DNA of 64,000 bases from assembly GCF_042100115.1 (NCBI RefSeq), contig NC_091274.1:1364001-1428000 (forward strand), written 5' to 3'. A model generated the notes under the pieces. The model ran no database searches and was not told the DNA's origin. It saw only the letters and a list, made by a program, of their open reading frames with translations. Made by a program: the position numbers and the translations under genes. Origin of the DNA: Alternaria dauci (taxonomy: Eukaryota; Ascomycota; Dothideomycetes; Pleosporales; Pleosporaceae). Shown one piece after another: positions 31,691 through 40,834 of this stretch (position 1 is its first letter; each line of letters begins with the position of its first letter).

Positions 31691-33877
31691 TTAGTAGGTG
31701 CCGTAGCCGGAACCGTAACCAGAGCCGTAGCTGTTGTCAGGGGTGGGGGTGGCAGCAGGAGGAGTGTAAGCCTCGGTGGAGGAAGAGACGGCAGCCTCAG
31801 GGGTCTTGGAGGAGGCACCGCCGTAGCCACCACCGACAGGGTAGGCAGCGCTGGACTCGGCACCAGCAGGGACAGTGGAAGAGGGGATAGCAGTCTCGCC
31901 AGTAGGGGTGGCTACCTCAGAGACGAAGGAGAAGCTGGGGAGATCGGAGGTGACGCTGCTGGGAACGGGAACGGCACCGGTACCAGTGGGGTAAGCAGGC
32001 TTGGTGGAGGTCTGGAAGCCAGTTGGGCCAACGGGGTAGGGGTTGGTGCCGTTACCGGGGATGGGGTACAAGGCAGTGGGGACTGAGGGGATAACGGAGG
32101 AAGCAGTCTCATCAGAAGGAACCTCGGGGGTAGCAGCGGGGTACTCAGCGCCCTTGGTGACAGTGACGGTCTCCTTGGCAGTTACGGTGACAGTAACGGG
32201 AGCAGCGCAGTCCTCACCACCCTCGCTTCCAGCAGGAACGGAAGGAGTGGCGTTTCCACCAGCAGGGCCAGTGGGGTAAGCGTTCTCACCACCCTCGCTT
32301 CCAGCAGGAACGGAAGGGGTGGCGTTTCCACCAGCAGGGCCAGTGGGGTAAGCGTTCTCACCACCAGCAGGGCCAGTGGGGTAGGAGTTCTCACCGCCGG
32401 CGGGTCCAGAGGGGAAGGACTCGGAATCGGCGGGAACATCGCTCTCGCCAGTGGGAGTAGGCTTGACGGTGACGTACTTGGTCGAGGTGGAGGTCGACTT
32501 GATGGTGGAAGTGACATCCTCACCGCCCTCGGGGTAGGCAGAGGGGCCACCGGCAGGGCCAGTGGGGTAAGAGTTCTCGCCACCAGCGGGGACGGTGGGA
32601 GTGGGCTTGCCGACAGTAACGACGACAGTCGAGTACTGGGTGGAGGTGGAGGTAGAGGTGATCTCAGTGGTGACTGGGTGAGCAGTCGAGCCAACACCGA
32701 TAGTGTAGACGAGGGTCTCGGTGTAGGTCTGGACGACCTCAGAGACGGGGTGGGTGCTGGTTACACCGGCGGTGGGAGTGGCCTCAGGGAGCTCAGACTC
32801 GGGGCAGACGGTGGTACCGACGGGGATGACACTGGTGACAAGCTCGGTGGAATGGGCCGGGCAGTCAGTGACAGTAGGAGGGCAAGCAGTCTTGGTGAAG
32901 ATCTGGGTGCTGTAGATGGTGGAGGTCACCATGTCGCTGACAGGGGTGGAGGAGACACCAGCGGGGCGGGATCCAGTGCCAGTGGGGTACAGAGGGTAGC
33001 CGGTTCCGGCCAAGCTGCTGGTGGCAGCCTCAGGGACGACGGAAGAGGGAACACCACCGTAGCCGCCACCGACTGGGTAAGAACCGGAGGGAATAGCGGA
33101 GCTCAGGCTGACGCCAGGAACGACAGAGCTGCTGGTGGCAGCCTCGGGGACAACGGAAGATGGGACACCTCCGTAGCCACCACCGTTGTAGGCAGAGCTG
33201 GTAGCAGCCTCAGGGACGGAAGAGCTGGAGCTGACACCCGATGGGACAACAGAGGACATGCTGACACCAGGGGCATAGCTGGAGGCACTGCCGGATGGGA
33301 CAACAGCAGAGTAGCCAGTTCCGTAGGCTGAGCTGACAGCAGCAGTAGAGCTGATGGTGGGGATCACAGCAGAGCTGGAGGTAGCAGCCTCAGGGACGGA
33401 AGAAGAGGGGACACCTCCGTAGCCGCCGCCGTTGTAGGCAGAGCTGGCAGCAGAGCTAGTAGCAGCCTCAGGGACGAGAGAGCTGGAGCTAGCACCGCCG
33501 GCAGGGGGGACGGCTCCGTAGCCGCCACCGTTGTAGGCAGAGCTGGAGACAGCAGCAACAGGGGAAGACGACGGGACGTAGGGGACCGCAGGCGAGGAGA
33601 CAATGGGAGTTGCAGAGGTGGAGGCCTCTGGGGTCTGGACGGGAGTAGCAGAGCTAACGACCGGGACAGCAGAGCTGACAACGGGCACGGCAGAGCTGGA
33701 CCCAGCAGGGGGCTGGGCGCCATATCCGCCGTTGGAGCCGTAGCTGTTACCACCATAGCTGTTTCCTCCGTAGGAGTCGGCGGCACCGTATTGGCGACGA
33801 GCCTGGCGGTGACTGCGAGCCTCAGCGGCATCGGCGGCGGCGAGAGCGGCCAAGAAGGCGACGGTAAGCTTCATCAT
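31691..33877 (-). CDS. Secreted Ser/Thr/Gly/Tyr-rich repeat protein, probable wall protein
   Basis: Intronless, 728 residues. Signal peptide MMKLTVAFLAALAAADAAEA, then a Kex2-type ARR site. The mature part has almost no charge. It holds YGGNSYGGNSYG units, many VPEAATSSxxYNGGGYGGVPSS units, three blocks of T/V repeats of the type STSTxYxTVxVT, and tandem YPTGPAGGEN / NATPSVPAGSEGG units. It ends in YGSGYGSGYGTY, not a GPI signal. The composition predicts heavy O-glycosylation and an extended structure, as in fungal wall or extracellular-matrix proteins. Long internal repeats make length variation between strains likely. No catalytic domain is present. Confidence 0.85.
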   Translation of the reverse strand: MMKLTVAFLAALAAADAAEARSHRQARRQYGAADSYGGNSYGGNSYGSNGGYGAQPPAGSSSAVPVVSSAVPVVSSATPVQTPEASTSATPIVSSPAVPYVPSSSPVAAVSSSAYNGGGYGAVPPAGGASSSSLVPEAATSSAASSAYNGGGYGGVPSSSVPEAATSSSAVIPTISSTAAVSSAYGTGYSAVVPSGSASSYAPGVSMSSVVPSGVSSSSSVPEAATSSAYNGGGYGGVPSSVVPEAATSSSVVPGVSLSSAIPSGSYPVGGGYGGVPSSVVPEAATSSLAGTGYPLYPTGTGSRPAGVSSTPVSDMVTSTIYSTQIFTKTACPPTVTDCPAHSTELVTSVIPVGTTVCPESELPEATPTAGVTSTHPVSEVVQTYTETLVYTIGVGSTAHPVTTEITSTSTSTQYSTVVVTVGKPTPTVPAGGENSYPTGPAGGPSAYPEGGEDVTSTIKSTSTSTKYVTVKPTPTGESDVPADSESFPSGPAGGENSYPTGPAGGENAYPTGPAGGNATPSVPAGSEGGENAYPTGPAGGNATPSVPAGSEGGEDCAAPVTVTVTAKETVTVTKGAEYPAATPEVPSDETASSVIPSVPTALYPIPGNGTNPYPVGPTGFQTSTKPAYPTGTGAVPVPSSVTSDLPSFSFVSEVATPTGETAIPSSTVPAGAESSAAYPVGGGYGGASSKTPEAAVSSSTEAYTPPAATPTPDNSYGSGYGSGYGTY
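32218..32390 (-). repeat. Tandem coding repeat (72-bp unit) in the secreted repeat protein
   Basis: Two nearly identical 72-bp copies encode ENAYPTGPAGGNATPSVPAG followed by SEGG. Partial YPTGPAGGEN copies extend to about 32390. Confidence 0.8.
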
Positions 33878-36800
33878 GATGAAAGTTCAAAGAATTCCTA
33901 GCTCTTAAAAACTGAATGGGTATTGACGAGTGAATTCAAAGGTCCAGGCAAAACGTTGATGATCCAGGAAAGAGTGACTGGATGTTCAGGGAATGTGATG
34001 TCCGAAGACAGTGTATAGCGAGTGTGGTAAGGAAAAGGTGCCTTGAGTGAGGAGAAAAAACACAGCGAGGGAGGGCGGTATATGAAGGCTCTGGCTGACA
34101 GTTGCAGGAAGCGGTCTAAGCACCTGGGTGGCTGCTAACGGCAACACAGATGCGCCCAAGATGGTCAGCCCCCTGGCGGGTGTTAATTTCGTTCAGGAAC
34201 AACCGGCGGCAGGGGCCAGTCAGCGGCGTCGCTAGCCAGGAACAACTTCAGGGGAATGCATGGAGCTAGCCAGTCAGGAGTGCCGACGAGGACGCTCGAT
34301 GCATGGCAGCCGCTGGGGAATGTGCCGGTCGCGAGCTGTCGTCTTTGAGAGGTGAGGCTTTATTTTTCCGTCGTTTTCACAGCCGACGAAGCCGCGGAGA
34401 GATGTCACGATGGTTTACCTGCTCGCCCCCCCGTTGCGCTAGACGTGTGCGCTGGGATGGTCCTCGCATGGCGTCGTATATCCATCTGTCTGCTTGCCGG
34501 CCGTCCCCATAGATTGCGTTTCATGGCGCTTGGCCAAAATAGAAAGCGACCATGCCGCAGATCCTCCCTGCTAGAAGCATCGACAGGAGCGGGTACCTGG
34601 CAGATGCGTGCGGTCGGTGAGCACAACAATCGTGCCGAGATTCAGCGCAGACGACGCTGCCGGACGAGACAGAAATGAACTTGCGTGAGCATGAGTGAGA
34701 TTCGGCCCATGCCCCACTGCCAGCAAAACGGCGCGACCGGAGTGACACTGTGCCACCGACGACAAGAGCCTGTGTTGAGGGCGTTCTCGTGTTTGCGGAG
34801 ACGCTTGTCGATAGGCATGGGCAAGAGAGCGGTGGACGGCTCCATGGTGTATTGGCCGTCTTTGTCCAAGCGTGGGCCATGGTGAGACGCGCGACTTGAG
34901 CCTGCCGCTTCCCATGTCTGCACAAAGAGCCCCAAAGTGACTTCATCGCCGTCGAGCCTGAATCGTCGACGCGCAATCTAGACTATCGCATCCTGAAGCT
35001 TCTAGTCGACGTCGCCGTCGTTGGTGAAGTCGTATCGCCTTCAACGGTCCGCCAAACGTCAAGCCACTGTGCCACACATTCTTTCTTCGACGGGCCGCAC
35101 TCGTATGTCCTGCCTGGGCGTATAGCAAGGCCACGCCCATACCATGTGCACTTGAGACACGGTACCGCTGTCAGTGCATTTGCGCATAATACACAGCCAC
35201 AACCACGTTCGATTCAGTCCATCGCGACTACTTGCGCCGTCTCAGTCTGTCGCAAGTCTTCCATTTGCCTGCATGCTCCAACACAAGGGCTTGGGTCTTT
35301 CGCTGCCGGGATTCCAGTACCGTGTCCGCAGCATGTACTATGTACGATGCTGGGCCGGCGTGCAAACTGGCGACCGGCTCGTAAGATTGATGAGCTTCCC
35401 CGCCTAGTCCCTGTAAAAGCTTGTACCCTCGCAAGGAGCGACATGGGCATGTTCTCGACTCCCAACGAACGTCGACTGCTCTTTCGGAAATGAGGTCGAT
35501 CGTCCAACTATCCCCGCTTCGTTTCTCTCATCTGTTTCGATGCTGCGTGTGGCTGGCCACCCGTCCGCAACGCCGCAATGTCATTGTTGAGGCTTGTCTG
35601 GTGCCGAGGCGTGGGAAGTAAATGAAGCAATATTGCTCAAGCTGAACACGAAAGTAGTCAAACACCGGGCGGGGGACACAATGCCCCAGTGCGAAATGCG
35701 CGAGAGCGATGACGTGCTAAAAGAAATTACCGACGAGGAAGCAACAATCGTAGTCTCACAACTGCCCAGCTGACACGTCTCGCACCATCACCACAAAGCG
35801 CTCTCTTCCACACCCCGTCCTCGGTCAGGGCAGGCACCACTGGTCGCGCCCACATGTCATTGCGACTTCCACACACAATCTCAGAACAAAGGCCACACGT
35901 CATCCCCATCTACCCGCATCAACCGTCCATACTAAGCCTTTCCTTCCTATCAAACTTCTGACATGGCCTGCCTTTATCAATCTGCATTAGCGGATCGTGC
36001 CGTGATTCGAAACCATCGCTTGCTTTGAAACAAAACGTCAGCCCTACCAGGCTATCCCAACGGCTACCTGGGCACATCTCTGGTATGCGGCTCAGCACAT
36101 GCGACTCCAACGTCGCCTATGCTTTTCGTGCCTCAGGCTGTTCAAGGCATTAAAGTGCCAAGGTGTAGGGGTATCCACCATGTTACAACTTCGACTGCCT
36201 CTGGTAAATGGCGTCTGGGTCTACCACAAGCACTTTGGCCAATGGATCGGGCTAGCGACGAGCTCAACATTGCGAGGCATGTTTCGAGGTGGAATTCTAC
36301 ATTGCCATCTTGAAGTCGTGATACAAGCCGATTGTTTCGCTAAAAGATTGCTTCATCAAGCCAACTTGTTCACCGGAGCATTAACGGCAAGCCACGCAGT
36401 CGCCGAGCTTATGATGCTGACAACGAGGTGCTCAATTGAGTAGTCCGCAAACACACTCTGCTTAATTACGCTTTGCAAGGCTCACCATCTCTTCATACCA
36501 TCTTTTTTTCCACTGCAAGACACTAGCACTGATGTCTCGGCAGTCGCCTCGACCAGTATCACACAAAGGGACGGACCAAGGTTTATACACACGCCATCTC
36601 CATCCGGTGGTAGATGGACGTAAATGTATCCATTACAACCTTGTTCTTGATGCTACCTTTTCCATTCAGATACCTCCGCTGCTCTGTCTTTGCCCGTGCA
36701 TGCGCGCTATCCTTGTCCAAGTTTTCCTTTTTCCAAAGAAACTTCAATCTATCCTGATTGAGAATAAAACATCAGAGAAGAGTACCTAGCACTAAAGTTT

Positions 36801-37261
36801 GATTATCGGATATTGCTACGACGATGTTAGTTGCATCGTTGATCTGGTCAATGATTGCTACTGTGTAGTCGGTGCTTGTGATCCAAGACGAAGACTCTTG
36901 CCCGTCATCTTCTACACGCGCACCGTGGAATGTCTTATTGCCATCATATTCCTCAACGCCGCTGCGTTATGGCATATGCTCAACATACCACAAACTTGGA
37001 TACATCACACACACACATCAGGTTTGCAGTCATACATCGTTGCAATCTTGAACACAATTAGATGCAGCGCAGCGGTTTTATTTATTCGAGTACTTTATTG
37101 TGGAGCGAATGTCATGGTATTTGATCCAACAGCAGAGGTAATCGCACCAAGGAGAAGGTACAACCAAACGAAAGGTCAGTGTAAAGACTGTATCCGCCAT
37201 AGCCGGTAGCAACCATTGACCAGTAAGGTGTCCAACTAGCCTTCAGACGTCCGGCTTACGC
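33878..37261. other. Long gene-free region
   Basis: About 3.4 kb upstream of the secreted repeat protein, to the 3' end of the small secreted protein. A TATATG-like element sits near 34079 facing the repeat protein. Frames present are short and overlapping; none recognised. Confidence 0.45.
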
Positions 37262-37703
37262 TCAGCACTTCCACGTGAGTTGAACGCCGCAATCCGTGCT
37301 GAAGGGAGGGCTAATGCGAGCGCACTGATGATTGAACGATCCATCACCATTGTCAATCCATTGTGTGTCTGTTCCGCAACCCCTGACTACATCTACGATA
37401 GTGATTCCGTTAGCAAAAGTGCACTGCGTGTCTTTGACTAACGTTGTAAGTAGAAAGGCTGCACTTGCAACTGAGCCCGTTCCGGAGTTTGACAGGTGTG
37501 TCACAGCTGGGGATGACCACGCCACTGCACGAGTTGTCTCCGTAGATCCACATCACTGTTGATTGTCAGGACGTACGTCGAGGAAAGTCTGCCAAGGCTG
37601 TTGTGTTACAGTTGTTGTTGGCATTGTTGCCCAAGGCGATTGTGGCTTTGGCTTGCGAGGCGAAGAGCCCAAAGGCTACGACGATGATAGAGGTGGAGTG
37701 CAT
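37262..37703 (-). CDS. Small secreted cysteine-rich protein
   Basis: Two exons, 37703-37577 and 37524-37262, 129 residues with the 52-bp intron GTACGT..GTGCAG. An alternative acceptor CCCCAG a little further downstream is also in phase. The N-terminus MHSTSIIVVAFGLFASQAKA is a signal peptide. The mature chain is small and has six cysteines (NNC, TQC, RGC, HQC, TDC, WKC) and acidic/Gly-rich loops; no family is recognised. Size, secretion and cysteine content fit effector-like or defence-related secreted proteins of plant-associated fungi. A TATAAA lies about 95 bp upstream of the ATG. The branch site of the intron is weak, so the splice is less certain than others here. Confidence 0.65.
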
Positions 37704-38044
37704 GTTCGCAATCGAGTCGAGAAGAGCTTGGTTTGCGTTGAAGCTGAGATGAGTTGAAATGACGAGACTGAGTTGAGTCCGCAACTGGGCGTGTTTTTAT
37801 ACTGCCTCTCATCATCGGATAGCACATGCAGATGCCATACTGCGTAGGTGGGTATTAATATGACCGTTTGCATATTTCTGACATTGACTGCAGAGGTAGG
37901 AAGGTTTCTACTCTCGTTCGTCTAAGGATTTTGAGTTGTGAAACAAATGAAGCAAGAAATCAATCTACGCAGAGCCCAACGGATCAACTTCTTCCTCAAG
38001 CAACTGGACTGAGCCAGAAGTCTCAATGAAAAAGGTAGGTTCGC

Positions 38045-38286
38045 GTCTGCCAGATGTAGTGCAATACTGGCGACACTATGCCAGCAAGTATGAGCAAGCC
38101 CAGTGACTTGCCGGCTGGTTTCAAAAATAAGAATAATCTTGAATTTTCCCGTAGGAAAGTTTCAGAGATTAAACTGAAAAGAACAGACTGTAAACCGTTA
38201 GCGCACGGACGGATTGTGACTTAGATTAAGTGGGGCGGGCCAGGCTTACTACTACACTTGATCTAAGCCAAAAGGCAAAGAGAGCT
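38045..38286 (-). ncRNA. U2: U2 spliceosomal snRNA, interrupted by an intron
   Basis: On the minus strand the sequence runs CTCTTTGCCTTTTGGCTTAG, ATCAAGTGTAGTA, then 62 bp of insert, then TCTGTTCTTTTCAGTTTAAT. The ungapped version is the universal U2 5' domain (U6-pairing segment, branch-site-recognition GUAGUA, stem IIa). Downstream come stem IIb (TTTCC-TAC-GGGAA), an Sm site (ATTTTTG in TTATTTTTGAA), stem III (CCAGC..GCTGG) and stem IV with the conserved UAUUGCA loop (GCCAG-TATTGCACTACAT-CTGGC). The mature RNA would be about 180 nt, normal for U2. The 5' and 3' ends are set by comparison and are good to a few bases. A TATATAAA element lies 33-40 bp upstream. U2 base-pairs with intron branch sites in splicing. 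Confidence 0.93.
38188..38249 (-). other. 62-bp spliceosomal intron inside the U2 snRNA gene
   Basis: Starts GTAAGC, has GCTAAC (38197-38201 for CTAAC) shortly before the end, and ends TTTACAG. Removing it joins GTGTAGTA to TCTGTTC exactly as in U2 of other eukaryotes. It sits directly after the branch-site-recognition sequence. Confidence 0.9.
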
Positions 38287-38318
38287 GCCGAAGAAACGAA
38301 GGGCGGGAGGAAGGCGGG

Positions 38319-38326
38319 TTTATATA
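38319..38326 (-). promoter_or_regulatory. TATA box of the U2 gene
   Basis: TATATAAA on the minus strand, 33-40 bp upstream of the inferred U2 5' end. Confidence 0.65.
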
Positions 38327-38577
38327 GACTTTGGAAAGCTCTGAAAGACGCTAGTGTCCTAGCCTCGCACCACGCGTTGCCGGGTCAATGGTGACGTAAA
38401 GAGACGTACAGAGTGGAGAAAAGTGGTCTGGATGATGTCGGAAGGTAGGCGGTAACGGCGAAATTATGCGTGGTGCGGGTCTGGGAAAGGCATAATGGCT
38501 CTGATTCGATACCTTGTGAGGGGCCGCAAACAGCCGATATTCCGGTGTGCACTGAGCCGTGTTGCATAAGGTGTGCA

Positions 38578-38724
38578 TAATCATGTCACGCCATAGAAGG
38601 GAAAAATCGAACGCCACTCTTGTAGTCGCCTAGGTAGAGTATCGCTACGTAAGGAAACTAACTGCTCTCCCTGTAGTCGCCTAGTGGGGTGTTCGATTTT
38701 TCCCTAGTATGGCGTGATGTTATT
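38578..38724. mobile_element. Short inverted-repeat element, MITE-like
   Basis: Two arms of about 42 bp face each other: left 38578-38619 and right 38683-38724. They share TCACGCCATA and AGGGAAAAATCGAAC with few mismatches. The inner part carries a 13-bp direct repeat TGTAGTCGCCTAG at 38621 and 38672. No coding capacity. Size and layout fit a non-autonomous DNA transposon of Tc1/mariner type, but no clear target-site duplication is visible. Confidence 0.6.
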
Positions 38725-40078
38725 CCAGGCTATTCTATTCTAGTGACGGACGGGTAACGTGTGACTGGGATAGTACCAAAGCACCTCGTATGGATCTTGC
38801 CGGCTGAGTGAGCTTATCGTTGCTCTGCGGTGTCGCTGCTGTGAGATGACCCTCTCGTTGATACCGCTTGCGTGTCTTCAACAGTTTCGCACATTGTTCG
38901 GCAAGTCTTCGGCTGAAATGACATTGGCGCGCAATGTGACGCAGCCTGCGGACGGAGAAAACAATCTTCACCACTACTGCTGTGTGCCACCACTCGCATG
39001 TTCAAGCTGAAAGAACAGGTAATATACCGGATCGGGGACGTAACACAGTCTGTGTAGTTGTCTGCCTCCCTAAGTATGCATGCAGCACAGTGGAGCTTAT
39101 CATGGTAGACTGGCTGTCGCTCTACTGAAAGGCAGATACTTTCACATGACGCCAAGCATGGCACATACCTGGTATAGATGGAGCCGTCCCATCTTAGTTA
39201 GCTAGATACCTTGGTAGACTTATACCTCATTCATGATCCCACATATCACAGGTACGACCAGACGAAGCGTTGACCCCATCTATCCGTCATTTGAGGGACA
39301 TGCGGGAGTATCCATATCATTTTTGTGCAGAAGAGTTGATCATAACAGGGTAATTAACAAGTGACGCTGTGAGAATAAGGTTGCTGCAGATCAATGCAGC
39401 CTCGGGCAAACGCCGCAAGGCCGCAGAGGTGGTCGCGTCGCATGTACCGTACTTGAACTAGTTCTCCTTTTAGCTTTCTACTCAGATCAGGTGCAGTAGT
39501 TTTACTGTTTCGTATTGGCGTCCCTGCACTAACGATCGCAACATAAATCAAGCCCAAGAGCATACATCGCGGTTCACCAGTCGTCAAGGCGACACTTACA
39601 GTAAGCCTTGAATGTGTGTATACCGAGGTATTCAGGCAATCTGTTCAAAGCCGCTCTCACTACTGTGTAGCTATCTGCCTTCTCCAGTGCTACGTCAAAG
39701 CATCAGCCAATTAACCAACGCAATATAGCCCTTCGTAATAATCACAGTGTGAAAAGAGTTGAAGGCAGGAAGCGGCCGCATTACCTTGAGAGTAGCTAGC
39801 GCCTCAATGTACCCACTGATGCATGCACGAAGGAATAGATGTCAGTCGAGATGATTCGTAATCTATTGCATTGCCATGATGCTGCGTGCCAACATCTAAA
39901 CATTCCAGCATCTCAGAGCATCGCTCACGCCAATATCGCTATGCATAATCTCATACCTCGATGCAAACGCCGTACCAATGCTACCATCGATAATTACATA
40001 TTACAGGTACCATGTACTCCCGAGGAGGCAGGACCTGCTGGTTCATACGCTCCTTCATGAAGACGTAGAGCACGCTGC

Positions 40079-40714
40079 TCACGATCTTCCCAATAACCCT
40101 GAAAACCAATTCGCAAGATTCTTCCCGCCCATACTGGGGGTAAACGAGAGTACACTATCTGTATCTCTATCTCTATCGCTGCCACTCTCCTGGAGACTGT
40201 CTGTACTGCTGGTTTCGGGCGTATGCGGTTTGGCGTCTAACGTGTTGTGCGAGCTAGATTTGACCACCCTGGAGGAGACTTGTGGGAAGGCCACGCCGCG
40301 AGGACGAACCGGCGATGTGTCCGGGCTGGGCTTTCCTCGATCACGAAAGCTGTAAGAATGTTTAGGTGTTCGGTGCGAGTGAAAAATTCTGGGTGTTCCA
40401 CCTCGTGAAATTGAGGGTCGTGGACCATAGACCAAAGAGGGAACAGGGGAGGGCGCATCCATATCACAAGATACGGATGATGGTGTAATAGATGCTGGTA
40501 TGTTGCGATGCGTCCTAGACGTATTGCTTGGTAATGTAGACGTCGAGACATGGTCCGCCTCTGATACTGATGACGTCTCATCGGTTCGTGCATGGTTATT
40601 GACGACTCTAATGGTTGGAGTAAGAGGTCTATCACTCGCCATAAAAGTAGATGTAGGCGTCGTTGTCGCTGCTACTAGGTCCAACCCCGTTAACGCTGCA
40701 AATTTCGTTTGCAT
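40079..40714 (-). CDS. Ser/Thr-rich protein of unknown function
   Basis: Open frame of 211 residues without introns. Largely disordered: rich in Ser, Thr, Pro and Arg, with SVLSFTPSMGG and a hydrophobic C-terminus NLANWFSGLLGRS that looks like a short conserved interaction helix. No known domain. It lies only 120 bp downstream of the BUD6 stop on the same strand, so the promoter is short or the real start lies in an unrecognised upstream exon. Coding status is judged from amino-acid composition only. Confidence 0.5.
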   Translation of the reverse strand: MQTKFAALTGLDLVAATTTPTSTFMASDRPLTPTIRVVNNHARTDETSSVSEADHVSTSTLPSNTSRTHRNIPASITPSSVSCDMDAPSPVPSLVYGPRPSISRGGTPRIFHSHRTPKHSYSFRDRGKPSPDTSPVRPRGVAFPQVSSRVVKSSSHNTLDAKPHTPETSSTDSLQESGSDRDRDTDSVLSFTPSMGGKNLANWFSGLLGRS

Positions 40715-40834
40715 TGATAGGGGAACACTGCCAGTCTTAACCCAAGGACGGACGGTGAATTGTCTGTTCGGAAGATCTAAGACAAAAGATCAGCTCAAAC
40801 ACAGATGGGAAGGCTAGGAATAGATGGCAGGTGT

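Larger units (their letters stand above)
38287..40078. other. Gene-free region around the MITE-like element
   Basis: About 1.8 kb upstream of U2 to the next gene. Apart from the U2 promoter and the inverted-repeat element, no gene or RNA is recognised. Confidence 0.45.

Noticed and set aside
32218..32390. Direct repeats considered as a CRISPR-like array
   Set aside because: The units are contiguous, in frame and coding, and the genome is eukaryotic.
32678..33331. Plus-strand frame of 217 codons opposite the secreted repeat protein
   Set aside because: Its Gly/Asp/Arg repeats are the antisense reading of the Ser/Thr/Pro codons of the real gene.
36799..37209. Plus-strand frame of 136 codons
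   Set aside because: No signal peptide, domain or splice context; composition unlike neighbouring genes.
38500..38516. GATTCGATACC, inverted B-box-like word
   Set aside because: No matching A box or acceptor stem.
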